In this document: positions 9,646 to 18,304 of the stretch, piece by piece
Layout: each line of letters starts with the position of its first letter
Position numbering within the stretch: position 1 is the stretch's first letter
From: Sphingomonas echinoides ATCC 14820
GTDB taxonomy: Bacteria; Pseudomonadota; Alphaproteobacteria; Sphingomonadales; Sphingomonadaceae
DNA: 64,000 bases
Reading direction: 5' to 3'
NCBI RefSeq assembly: GCF_000241465.1
Contig: NZ_JH584235.1
Span: forward strand, 3,478,847 to 3,542,846
Notes under the pieces: model-generated
Seen by the model: only the letters and a program-made list of their open reading frames with translations
The model's database searches: none
What the model was told of the DNA's origin: nothing
Made by a program: the position numbers and the translations under genes

Positions 9646-10062
9646 ATGACGAGCTTTCCAACCGCTGCAAAACTGACTGTCATCGCCGTGGCCATCGTCG
9701 GCGCAACGGGGGTGACAGCGCGCCATGCCGCTGCCGCCGCATCGGTCGCGGTTGTGCCGCAATCTGCGGGCGATCCCGTCGCCGGCAGAACGCTGTATCA
9801 GGCCTGCACCGGCTGCCATTCGCTCGACGAAAATGACGTCGGCCCAAGGCACAGAGGGGTGGTTGGTCGCAAGGCGGGGACGGTGCCGGGCTATGCCTAT
9901 TCGGCGGCGCTCCGCACTTCCGGGATGGTCTGGACGCCCGCCAACCTCGATCGTTGGTTGACCAACCCGCAAAAGGTCGTGCCCGGCGCAAAGATGTATT
10001 TTTCGGTTGCCAACCCGAAGCAGCGCGCTGACATTATCGCCTATCTTGCGCAGCAGCGCTGA
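9646..10062 (+). CDS. Class I cytochrome c, exported
   Basis: A 138-residue protein with an N-terminal signal peptide (cleavage near ARHAAAA, about residue 27) and a single haem-binding site CTGCH at about residues 52-56. The axial methionine is probably the one in PGAKMYF near residue 114, followed by the C-terminal helix RADIIAYLAQQ. This matches small cytochrome c2/c552-type electron carriers of the periplasm. It sits between the exported phosphoesterase and the ECF sigma gene with tight spacing, so it is probably part of the same transcript. Confidence 0.92.
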   Translation: MTSFPTAAKLTVIAVAIVGATGVTARHAAAAASVAVVPQSAGDPVAGRTLYQACTGCHSLDENDVGPRHRGVVGRKAGTVPGYAYSAALRTSGMVWTPANLDRWLTNPQKVVPGAKMYFSVANPKQRADIIAYLAQQR

Positions 10063-10097
10063 CCGCGCACTGTCATCAGTTTGCGAGCCTAATCGAC

Positions 10098-10688
10098 ATG
10101 GTGAGCAATGGCCGAGGCCGCTGGAATTCGCGCCCGCAGGTCGTGCCCGACGCACCGCCCGCTCCGGCTTCCGTGCCCGATCCCCGGCGGTTCGGTCGAC
10201 AGCTTTTGCCGTATCTCGACGATGCCTATCGCTATGCGCGGTACCTGTCGCGCGACCAGTCGGCCGCCGAAGATATCGTGCAGGAGGCCTTTCTGCGCGC
10301 GCTGAAGGGGTACGCATCGTGCCACAGCAATGAAAAGGCATGGCTGTTCGCAATCGTCCGCAATTGCTTCATCGATTGGGGCAAATCGAATCGGCTTGGC
10401 AATGCGGGCGACGCCGCCGACATCACCGAGATCTTGACCGATGCCGACACGCCCGAAACCGCGCTGCAGCGCCAGTTTGACGCGCTATCGGTGCGCGATG
10501 CGATTGCGGGGCTGCCCGAGCCCTTTCGGGAGGCCATCATTCTGCGGGAGCTCGACGCGCTCTCCTACCGCGAGATTGCCTCGATCACCGATGTCCCGAT
10601 CGGTACCGTGATGTCGCGCCTCGCCCGCGCGCGCATCTTGCTGGCCACGCTGTTCCTGTCCGGCGAACGAAAGGGAATGCGCGCATGA
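10098..10688 (+). CDS. ECF-family RNA polymerase sigma factor
   Basis: A 196-residue sigma-70 family protein of the extracytoplasmic function type. Region 2 is seen in DDAYRYARYLSRDQSAAEDI followed by VQEAFLRAL. Region 4 contains the recognition helix SYREIASITDVPIGTVMSRL near residues 155-174. A linker joins the two, as in all ECF factors. The stop overlaps the start of the zinc-finger anti-sigma gene by four bases, so the pair is translationally coupled. The neighbouring phosphoesterase and cytochrome c genes are candidate members of its regulon. I could not find a repeated upstream promoter motif by eye. Confidence 0.93.
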   Translation: MVSNGRGRWNSRPQVVPDAPPAPASVPDPRRFGRQLLPYLDDAYRYARYLSRDQSAAEDIVQEAFLRALKGYASCHSNEKAWLFAIVRNCFIDWGKSNRLGNAGDAADITEILTDADTPETALQRQFDALSVRDAIAGLPEPFREAIILRELDALSYREIASITDVPIGTVMSRLARARILLATLFLSGERKGMRA

Positions 10689-11455
10689 CCCATTGCGCCG
10701 ATCGCGAACCAGCGCTCAACGCGCTGTTCGATGGTGAACTCGACAGTTTGAACGCAGCCGAGGTCGAAGCCCATGTCCGCAGCTGCGCTGCGTGTAGCGG
10801 CTATCTCGCGACCCTCGCGGAGGTGCACGACGTCATCGCATCGGTCGCCCTTGATGAAGCCGCACCGGGCAGGCTGCGACACCGCATCGAAGCCCTGGTC
10901 GCGGCACCGCCCGTGGATCGGGTCGCGCCAAGGCGTGCGCCGGTCCGTCGCTATTTGCCCTGGTTCGGCGGCGGGGCGATTGGTGCGCTTGCGGCGAGCC
11001 TCGCCCTGTTGGTCGCCGTTCCGCAGGCCAGCGTGGCCGACCTGCCCGATCAGGTCATCGCCAGTCATATCCGGTCGCTTCAGGCCGCGCATTTGACCGA
11101 CGTGCTCACCTCTGACCGACATGTCGTCAAACCCTGGTTCAACGGTCGGATCGATTTCTCGCCGCCGGTCGTCGATCTTGTGCAGCAGGGGTTCCCGCTT
11201 GTCGGTGGGCGGCTCGACTATATCGGCGATCGGCCGGTCGCGGCGCTGGTGTATCGGCGGCGGCTGCACACGATCAACCTGTTCATCCGGCCCGCGCCCC
11301 AAAGCCCGCACGTATCGCCGGGCGCATTGCGCCGCCATACCTACACTATCGAACGTTGGGTGGCAGGCGACCTGGAATATTGGGCTGTGTCTGACGTCGA
11401 CGCGGCGGACCTGCACGCGTTCCATAAGCTCTTTGCCGCGGCGTCGGCGGGGTGA
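10685..11455 (+). CDS. Zinc-finger anti-sigma factor, membrane-anchored
   Basis: A 256-residue protein. Its cytosolic N-terminus contains the anti-sigma zinc-binding pattern HVRSCAAC (H-x3-C-x2-C, about residues 30-37). One membrane segment lies near residues 97-118, and a periplasmic domain of about 140 residues follows. It should hold the ECF factor inactive until a signal outside the membrane releases it. ATGA overlap with the sigma gene supports stoichiometric expression. The periplasmic domain is predicted to be beta-rich and ends in an aromatic segment (LEYWAVSDVDAADLHAF) typical of this group. The signal is not known. Confidence 0.92.
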   Translation: MTHCADREPALNALFDGELDSLNAAEVEAHVRSCAACSGYLATLAEVHDVIASVALDEAAPGRLRHRIEALVAAPPVDRVAPRRAPVRRYLPWFGGGAIGALAASLALLVAVPQASVADLPDQVIASHIRSLQAAHLTDVLTSDRHVVKPWFNGRIDFSPPVVDLVQQGFPLVGGRLDYIGDRPVAALVYRRRLHTINLFIRPAPQSPHVSPGALRRHTYTIERWVAGDLEYWAVSDVDAADLHAFHKLFAAASAG

Positions 11456-11950
11456 TTGCTACGTTCTAGCGCGCGACCCCTAATCCCCCCATGCGTAGCT
11501 TGCGCTTGCGGCGGACGTCGCCGCCATAGCCTTTCGCAGTCACATCCTTGCGCGCTGCGCTGATCGTTTCGACTACGTCACGATTCTCAACGAATGTGGC
11601 CGTCCATTCCTTTGGGTTGTCTCGAACGCGGTTCCAGGGGGACGGTGGGGGAAACGCACCGCGCTGAAAAACCTATTGACCCGCTCGGGACGTGATTATA
11701 GAAAAACAACATCCTAAACTTTCCGCTGCCGAAGGCACCCAGAAGGTTCGAGCTAACCTGTTTGCGGTGCCGCAGGCGGCACGGTCGCAATGGAGGAGGC
11801 GCGGGCAAGGGCGCGCGGTCGCAGAATACGGCACCAGCCGAAGCTTTGAGTGAGACGTCTATCAACCCGAAGAGATTGGGTTCCGAGCGCGAAGGCATGC
11901 CGCAAGAAGCATTGCTGACCGCCCGAGATTCTAAAAAGGAGAGGAAAATC
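11456..11950 (+). promoter_or_regulatory. Intergenic region with lepA remnant and candidate promoter
   Basis: A 495-base gap without an intact gene. The left part contains the lepA-like fragment at 11497-11571. A possible sigma-70 promoter for the TonB receptor is TTGACC at 11676-11681 with TATAGA at 11697-11702, but the 15-base spacing is short. An AGGAG lies just before the ATG at 11951. No convincing operator for the downstream sugar repressors was recognised. Confidence 0.35.
11497..11571 (-). pseudogene. Fragment of the lepA 3' region
   Basis: A 75-base segment that aligns without gaps to lepA 30557-30631. By my count 67 of 75 positions are identical. Read on the minus strand it gives ETISAARKDVTAKGYGGDVR, matching the LepA C-terminal segment [20 protein letters not shown]. 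There is no gene body upstream, so it is a relic and not a functional copy. Its orientation is the same as that of the intact lepA 19 kb away. Confidence 0.85.
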
Positions 11951-14698
11951 ATGAATATGCGGAATCGCGCGCTTTTTGCGGCGTTGTTGACCACCACCTG
12001 CTGGGCTGCGTCAGGTGCACAGGCGCAGGAAGGTCCGAGCGGGCTAGCCGCTTCGCCGAACGCGTCGACCCAGTCGACCCCATCGAGCGCGACGAGCGAA
12101 GCGCCGTCGCAGGATATTGTGGTGACGGGCTTTCGCGCCAGTCTCAGCAAGGCGCTCGACGTCAAGCTGCGCTCGGATCACATCGTCGATTCGATCGTCG
12201 CTGAAGACATAGGCAAGCTGCCCGACCAGAACATCGCCGAAGCGATCGAGCGTATCCCCGGCGTGGCGGTCTCGACCATGACCGTGAACGGCAATAACGC
12301 GACCGCGGGCGAGCCGACCGAGATCTCGGTGCGCGGGCTCAGCCCGGAATTCACCACGGCCCTCTATAATGGGCGGGTCCTGGCCACCGACTCCAATGGC
12401 CGCGAGTTCAACTTTGACATCCTCCCGGCGGAACTGATCGCACGGGTCGATGTCTCCAAGTCGGTCACTGCCGAGCAGCCCGAGGGCGGGATCGCCGCCA
12501 CGGTCGACATGATCACCGCACGGCCGCTCGACCTCCGCCGCAATACCTTCGTCGTATCGGCGCAAGGCAATTACGATCAGCAACGCGGCCAAATCTCGCC
12601 GCAGGGCTCCGCGCTGTTCAGCACCAAGACTGCCGATGGCCGGTTCGGCGCGCTCGTGTCCTTCTCCTACATCGATCGCAAGGTGGAGAACCGGCGCATC
12701 TATTCGGACGGGTATCAGAACCCGCAAACCGTCAATACGGCGACCGTTCCCGGGGGCGTGCAAGGGTTTGGGCCAGCTTATACCGAATATGAAGCCAATG
12801 CGACCAACCGGCGGCGCATCTCGGGCGAGATCAACCTGCAATTTCGCCCGACCGACACGCTGCTGATCACCGCCGACGGGCTTTATTCCAAGCTCGATGT
12901 GAACGACAACACGCAAGCCTTCTTCACGGGCAATAACGGCCAGAGCAGTGGCGTGACGGTCAACGGCAACCACACGATCACCGGCTATACCGGGGGCACG
13001 TCCTATTCCGCGATCGTCAACTACATCCGACCGGAACTGGCCGTAACCAAGGAAGCCGGCATCAACATCAAGTTCGACCCGTCGTCGCGCTTGTCGATGA
13101 CGCTGGACGGCTCGTGGTCGACCGCCACCAACAACAACGGTGGCAATCAATCGTGGTTCGAGAGCGACTATGGCGCGTTGCCGAACGCGACCTATTCGCT
13201 TGGGCCGAACAACCTTCCGGTCTTTACCGGCCTCGGCGATCTCTCGCCCTCGGTAAACCTGAAGACCGCCTATCACGCCCTCGAAGGCCAGGACTTTAGC
13301 GACGAGATCTACCAGGGCGACTTCAAGCTGCGGTACAAGATCGGTTCGGGCATTTTCAGGAGCATCCAGGCCGGCGCGAACTATTCGGAGCGCACCAAGG
13401 GGTTGGTCACCGTCAAGACTCCGGACAATGTCATCGCGCTGTTCCAGGGGTTGACGCTGCCGTCCAACCTCTATTCCCCGGTCAGCGACGTCAGCAATCT
13501 GTTTGGCACCGGCATGTTCCAGACGCCCTTTCCGGGCTTCCGCAACGCAGCCGTGATGAACTACCTGCTGTCGCCGGCGGTCGTCGCCACCTTGACGCCC
13601 GGCCAGAAGGCGGCGCTCGATGCCAATGGCGGCGGCTTCGGCGCAGTGGTGAATCAGGGCGCAAGCGGACAGGTGAAAGAACGCACGGCAGGCGGCTTCG
13701 TCGAGGCGAGCTTCGGGGGAAGTCATTGGTCGGGCAATATCGGCGTGCGCTTGACGCACACCGATACCGACGCGACCGGGGTGTTCCAGGCGATCACCGG
13801 CGTGACGTATACCGACGCCGGCTACCCGCAAGTCAGCTACGGGCCGGTCGCGCCGCACACCCAAAGCGGATCCTACACGGAGGTTCTACCCGCCGCCAAC
13901 TTCAAGGACGACCTCACCAGCAATCTGATGCTGCAGGTCGCCGTCGCCAAGACGCTGACACGTCCGACGCTGTACGATCTCATGATCATGCAAAGCGTCA
14001 ACGCGCGTCAGGGGGCGGGAGGATTGACCATCGCTCAGGGCAATCCCGGCCTGAAGCCGATGAAGGCGTGGAATTTCGATGCGGCGCTGACCTGGCACCG
14101 CAAATCCAATTTCCTGAGCGTGGCGCTGTTCCAGAAGTCGCTGTCGGATCTGGAATATACCGGTACGACGACTCAACAAATCGCCGGGCAAACCTGGACG
14201 GTGACTCAGCCGCTCAACTTGAATTCATCGGATCTCATCGGCGTCGAAGTGTCGGGACAATATACGTTCACCAGCTTGCCCGCGCCCTTTGACGGCCTCG
14301 GTGTCCAGGCAAACGCGTCCTACGTCCACCCCTCCGGTGGATCGTCCAGCGTCCAGGGCTATGTCGATACCGATCCGGTGACCTACAATCTGATCGGCTT
14401 TTACGAGAAGGGCCCGATCCAGTTCCGCATGGCCTATAACTGGCGCAACGCCTATATCAGCCAGCATAACGCGGTGACCCTCAACGGCCGACCATATGAG
14501 AACGATCTGTTCGTGTCCGCCTATGGCGAGCTGGATGCCAGCTTGAATATTGCCGTCACCAAGAACCTGACGGTCTTTGTCCAGGCGCTTAACCTCAATA
14601 ACGAGCGGGCGGTGCGCTATTGGGGCACGACCGACCGGATCGGCGACTATGAGGGCTATGGTCGCCGCTTCGGCTTCGGCGCGCGCGCCAAGTTTTAG
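11951..14698 (+). CDS. TonB-dependent receptor, sugar-type
   Basis: A 915-residue outer-membrane receptor with a signal peptide (cleavage near SGAQA, about residue 24). The TonB box/plug begins at DIVVTGFRASL, a conserved start of the Xanthomonas-Caulobacter receptor group, and the plug continues with IERIPGVAVSTM and ISVRGL. The beta-barrel follows and ends in an aromatic residue (FGFGARAKF), as required for barrel insertion. I chose the ATG at 11951 because AGGAG precedes it and a signal peptide follows directly. Downstream lie a ROK kinase, two ROK repressors, an MFS sugar permease and a GH130 enzyme, so oligosaccharide uptake is more likely than iron uptake. Confidence 0.93.
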   Translation: MNMRNRALFAALLTTTCWAASGAQAQEGPSGLAASPNASTQSTPSSATSEAPSQDIVVTGFRASLSKALDVKLRSDHIVDSIVAEDIGKLPDQNIAEAIERIPGVAVSTMTVNGNNATAGEPTEISVRGLSPEFTTALYNGRVLATDSNGREFNFDILPAELIARVDVSKSVTAEQPEGGIAATVDMITARPLDLRRNTFVVSAQGNYDQQRGQISPQGSALFSTKTADGRFGALVSFSYIDRKVENRRIYSDGYQNPQTVNTATVPGGVQGFGPAYTEYEANATNRRRISGEINLQFRPTDTLLITADGLYSKLDVNDNTQAFFTGNNGQSSGVTVNGNHTITGYTGGTSYSAIVNYIRPELAVTKEAGINIKFDPSSRLSMTLDGSWSTATNNNGGNQSWFESDYGALPNATYSLGPNNLPVFTGLGDLSPSVNLKTAYHALEGQDFSDEIYQGDFKLRYKIGSGIFRSIQAGANYSERTKGLVTVKTPDNVIALFQGLTLPSNLYSPVSDVSNLFGTGMFQTPFPGFRNAAVMNYLLSPAVVATLTPGQKAALDANGGGFGAVVNQGASGQVKERTAGGFVEASFGGSHWSGNIGVRLTHTDTDATGVFQAITGVTYTDAGYPQVSYGPVAPHTQSGSYTEVLPAANFKDDLTSNLMLQVAVAKTLTRPTLYDLMIMQSVNARQGAGGLTIAQGNPGLKPMKAWNFDAALTWHRKSNFLSVALFQKSLSDLEYTGTTTQQIAGQTWTVTQPLNLNSSDLIGVEVSGQYTFTSLPAPFDGLGVQANASYVHPSGGSSSVQGYVDTDPVTYNLIGFYEKGPIQFRMAYNWRNAYISQHNAVTLNGRPYENDLFVSAYGELDASLNIAVTKNLTVFVQALNLNNERAVRYWGTTDRIGDYEGYGRRFGFGARAKF

Positions 14699-14802
14699 GT
14701 TCTGTACCGGAGCGTCCGCGAGCAGCGGGCGCTCCGGTCGACCGCGCCGGTGGACCGACTTTTCAATCGAAAGACGCCTCGCGATGCAGGCAAGGATTTG
14801 AC

Positions 14803-15777
14803 ATGAACGCTTCGTCCCGTCGCGGACCCCCGGCACCGCAGATGCGCCGATTTGCATCGATCGAAGCAGGCGGAACAAAGTTCAATGTCGGGATTGGCGG
14901 GCCCGACGGGAGCCTTTTCGATCAGGCCCAGTTCGAAACGCGGACACCCGCGGAAACCCTCGCCGCGGTGACACGCTGGCTCGACGCCGAGGTCGAGCGG
15001 AACGGTCCGTTTTCCGCGATCGGGCTCGCCTCGTTCGGACCGGTCGATACCGATTCCGGTTCTCCGCACTGGGGGCGGCTGGGTTTGACACCGAAGCTGT
15101 CGTGGCGGGGTGTCGACATGATTGCGCCGTTCAGACGGTATCGCGTTCCGGTCGCGCTCGATACCGACGTCAACGGTGCCGCCCTCGCCGAGTGGCGCTG
15201 GGGGGCGGGGCGCGGTCATGCGCGAGTCTGCTATCTCACGGTAGGCACCGGGATTGGCGGCGGGGCCGTACTCGACGGCGTGACGCTGTCCGGCCGCAGC
15301 CATCCGGAAATGGGGCATATGTTCGTGCGCCGCCACCCCGATGACCGCTTCCCCGGCGCTTGCCCGACTCATGGCGACTGTCTTGAGGGATTGGCCAGCG
15401 GCACCGCAATCAAGGCGCGCTGGGGCGATTCTCTGTCCACTCTGGGTGCCGAGCACCCCGGCCATGCGATGATCGCGGAGTATCTGGCGCAAGCCTGCGT
15501 CAACATCGTCAGCACGCTCGCCCCGGACAGGCTTGTTCTCGGCGGCGGGGTGATCGGCACTTCCGGCCTCATCCGCGATGTGCGCCGGCGGTTCGACTAT
15601 CTCACCAACGGCTATCTCTCCGAATTCGATTCGGAAGACATTCTTCTTGCGCACTTCTCGCCAATCTCGGGCTTGATCGGCGGTCTTGCGATCGCAGAGC
15701 GCGCGGTGCGGCACGTGCGCGTCTCAGAACCGGCCGAGCATCTCGAGCGATGGGAACAACAGGGTCTGGAACGGTAG
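14803..15777 (+). CDS. ROK-family sugar kinase (fructokinase/mannokinase-like)
   Basis: A 324-residue cytosolic ATP-dependent sugar kinase. The N-terminal phosphate loop is ASIEAGGTKFNVGIG (about residues 19-33). The catalytic aspartate region is ALDTDVNGAAL near residue 123. The ROK zinc site is visible in HPEMGH plus CPTHGDCLEG (about residues 167-200). These features fit the Mak/fructokinase branch that phosphorylates fructose or mannose at C6. It probably acts on the hexose released by the locus. Its 3' end overlaps the convergent ROK repressor by 54 bases. Confidence 0.92.
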   Translation: MNASSRRGPPAPQMRRFASIEAGGTKFNVGIGGPDGSLFDQAQFETRTPAETLAAVTRWLDAEVERNGPFSAIGLASFGPVDTDSGSPHWGRLGLTPKLSWRGVDMIAPFRRYRVPVALDTDVNGAALAEWRWGAGRGHARVCYLTVGTGIGGGAVLDGVTLSGRSHPEMGHMFVRRHPDDRFPGACPTHGDCLEGLASGTAIKARWGDSLSTLGAEHPGHAMIAEYLAQACVNIVSTLAPDRLVLGGGVIGTSGLIRDVRRRFDYLTNGYLSEFDSEDILLAHFSPISGLIGGLAIAERAVRHVRVSEPAEHLERWEQQGLER

Positions 15778-17004
15778 AATCGCCGCGCCGATCGCAGGGG
15801 CGTCGGAGGATAATTTCGCGCGGCGTATGTCGCCGCTCTCGCGGGGCTGTGCGTCTGCCTGCCTTTGCTGGCACAACACCGCCAGTCGATCGAGCAGATG
15901 CTCCGGCAGGCGTCCGCCCAGCAGGATCGAATCGGGATCGATGAATCGCTGGATCTGCGAGAAGATGCTCGTCAGATAGCCGCTCGCCTCTTCGAGCCAC
16001 TGCTCGACCGCGGCGGTTCCGGCGGCATCGAGTCGCTTCAAATCCTCTGGCCCGGTGATGGCGACGCCCCGGATCTTCAACCATTCGGACAAGGCGCCAA
16101 GCGACACGACATCCTGCAAGGTGCAAATCGCGCCGGTTGGGGTTTTCACCCGCATAAAGCCGAACTCGCCGCTGCGGCCATTCTCGCCCCGGAAATAGGT
16201 GCGGTCGATCACGATGCCGCCGCCGAGCAGCACGCTGATGAGAACGTAGACAAAGCTTGGCGCTTCAAGCCCGTGACCGAACTGCGCTTCGCCGATCGCC
16301 GCCGCTACCGCGTCATTTTCAACAAAGGTCGGACCGGCGAAGGTGTCGCGGAACAGGTCGGCGGCATCGGTGCGCGCCCAGGCGTCATAGGTGAGCGGCT
16401 TGCCGGGAAAAGCCAGCGTACCGAGCTCGTCTGGCAACGCGATCCCAAGACCTACCACGCGATCGGGCGAAATGTGTGCCTTGGTCACCAGTTCGCGCCA
16501 GCTCTGCGCGAAGAATCGCCGCGCGTCGTCGGGCGAAGCGAAGCCGATCTCGGCCGAGACGCGGCCGCGGATCTGGCCGCTCAGATCGAGCACGACCAGC
16601 GTGAGGTGGTCACGGTCGATGTTCAGGCCCGCCGAAAAGGCACCGTCCGGGTTGAGTTCCAGTTCCCACGCGGGTTGGCCGCGACCGCGTGCCGGTCGCT
16701 TGGCCTCGACGATCAGCCCGGCTTGGAGGAGATGGCGCGATACGTTGACGATCGTGGGGATAGTCAGGCCGGTGATGGTCGCCAGTTCGCTGCGGGTGAC
16801 GCGTTTGTGCGTTCGAATTTCCTGGAAGACGACGCGCTGGTTGTGGTTGGCGTCGATATCCAGCGTCAGATAGGGCGCGGGCGAGTCGGCTGCCGCGTCG
16901 ATGCCGGTCGACGCCGGTGCGCGGTCCGACCGGAAGGGAAACAGGTGCCGCGACGTCCGCGCACTCGCACCGCCGTTGCTGCTTGAGCGCCGCTCACCCG
17001 ACAT
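15724..17004 (-). CDS. ROK-family transcriptional repressor
   Basis: A 426-residue protein. The N-terminal winged helix-turn-helix reads TRSELATITGLTIPTIVNVS (about residues 69-88). The C-terminal ROK sugar-binding domain has the degraded ATP loop expected in regulators and retains LLGGGIVID and IDPDSILLGG. The usual ROK cysteine zinc cluster is not obvious. It should bind DNA in the absence of its sugar ligand. It is convergent with the ROK kinase, overlapping it by 54 bases, and its start overlaps the end of the second ROK repressor by 11 bases. The first 50 residues are low-complexity, so the true start could be further in. Confidence 0.9.
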   Translation of the reverse strand: MSGERRSSSNGGASARTSRHLFPFRSDRAPASTGIDAAADSPAPYLTLDIDANHNQRVVFQEIRTHKRVTRSELATITGLTIPTIVNVSRHLLQAGLIVEAKRPARGRGQPAWELELNPDGAFSAGLNIDRDHLTLVVLDLSGQIRGRVSAEIGFASPDDARRFFAQSWRELVTKAHISPDRVVGLGIALPDELGTLAFPGKPLTYDAWARTDAADLFRDTFAGPTFVENDAVAAAIGEAQFGHGLEAPSFVYVLISVLLGGGIVIDRTYFRGENGRSGEFGFMRVKTPTGAICTLQDVVSLGALSEWLKIRGVAITGPEDLKRLDAAGTAAVEQWLEEASGYLTSIFSQIQRFIDPDSILLGGRLPEHLLDRLAVLCQQRQADAQPRESGDIRRAKLSSDAPAIGAAILPFQTLLFPSLEMLGRF

Positions 17005-18121
17005 GATCGTGCGCCTTCAGCAATGCCTCGCCGATCGGAAACAGTCTTGCCCGCATCGGCAGGCTTGCCGCCCCGATCAGCGTCGCGTCCCTCGCCAGGC
17101 GGGCCGGCTGGATGCCGGCGTGGCTTGGTATCTCCGGTGCGCTGGCGAGCAACAGCGTATTGCATCGTTCGGCCAACCGCGTCAGCCATCCGTCCGGGAA
17201 CCGGCCAGCGAGCAGCACGCCGCCTGGATTGAGCATGCAATTGATCGACGTGAGGAGCGGGATGAGGTCCGCAGCGGCGGCCGCCAGCCACGCTTCCTCG
17301 CACGCGGGGAGCGGGGCCATGCGGTCCGCGGCGACCGCCTGGCGGCACCAGGCAGGTTCGGCACCCGGGAAGAGGTAGCGCTTGGTTTCCGGGTGCGCGC
17401 CTTTGAAGAGCCCCTCATGCGCGACCAGGCCGCCCACCGGTTTCGGCCCCATCAGAATATAATAATAGCTCTGGAGGGAAGCGCCCACGCCGAACAGCGA
17501 CTCGCCAGCCGTCGCCGCGGCAAGCGCGGAATCGATGTAGATCGGCACGCCCGGCGAGACATCGGAGAGAGCCAGCAGGTCGATCCCGATGTCGCCATCG
17601 CCCGGGTCAGCGTGCCGACCGTCCCTCGACACGCTGCCCACCATTGCAACGCCCAGGCCGATGATCCGGTCGCGGCGGATGTCTTCGGTGAGCTTCAGAT
17701 ATTGTGTCCGGAAGTGCGTCTTCGCACGTTCGCCGGACGATGCCGGCCGGGTGATGACGCCCCGGCTGACCGGGTTTCCCAACGCATCGATGGATACCAG
17801 GTCCAAGCGGTCGTTATCGACTTGCAAACCAACGGAATAGCACCCTTCCGGATTGACCTCGAGGTGGACGGCGGGTTGGCCGCGCGCGCCAAAGATCCGA
17901 CTGGTCTCGATCACCAGTTCACTGCCGAGCAGGCGCCGGACGATGCCCGCGATCGTCGGTTTGGCGAGCCCGGTCAGTTCGATCAGCGCATTGCGGGTGA
18001 TCGGCCCCCTGACGCGGACGGCTTGGTAGACCAGTCGCTGATTATAGTCGCCGGTCAGTTCGAGATTGGTGCCGGAAAGGCTGGCTTTGCGGCGACGCAC
18101 CGTTTGTGGCTGACTGTCCAT
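16994..18121 (-). CDS. ROK-family transcriptional repressor, second copy
   Basis: A 375-residue protein with the same architecture as its neighbour: an N-terminal winged helix (TRNALIELTGLAKPTIAGIV, about residues 43-62) and a ROK ligand domain with NPEGCYSVGLQVD and LNPGGVLLAGRFPDG. The two are paralogues in tandem. I used the ATG at 18121; a GTG at 18139 in frame is an equally possible start. The gene is divergent from the MFS permease at 18305, so the 183-base gap between them probably carries an operator for one or both repressors. A TTGACA at 18231 is a possible -35 box for the permease, with no convincing -10. Confidence 0.9.
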   Translation of the reverse strand: MDSQPQTVRRRKASLSGTNLELTGDYNQRLVYQAVRVRGPITRNALIELTGLAKPTIAGIVRRLLGSELVIETSRIFGARGQPAVHLEVNPEGCYSVGLQVDNDRLDLVSIDALGNPVSRGVITRPASSGERAKTHFRTQYLKLTEDIRRDRIIGLGVAMVGSVSRDGRHADPGDGDIGIDLLALSDVSPGVPIYIDSALAAATAGESLFGVGASLQSYYYILMGPKPVGGLVAHEGLFKGAHPETKRYLFPGAEPAWCRQAVAADRMAPLPACEEAWLAAAAADLIPLLTSINCMLNPGGVLLAGRFPDGWLTRLAERCNTLLLASAPEIPSHAGIQPARLARDATLIGAASLPMRARLFPIGEALLKAHDHVG

Positions 18122-18304
18122 TGTTCCGACCGATACCACCGATCCGTCCGAGGCAAACGGATTAGATCTTCAAGAGCAGGGCAAGCCATCGATTAGCCGA
18201 TTTTCCGCTTGGGGGAAGCCAAAAGGAGGATTGACAAGGCCCCTCCCAGCGCGGCATCGTTTAAAAAAACAAATCAACATACCAATGTTAGGAGGGGTAC
18301 GGCG

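Noticed and set aside
12044..13864. A 606-codon minus-strand frame inside the first TonB receptor gene
   Set aside because: Shadow of the receptor gene; no start signal and no domain sequence.
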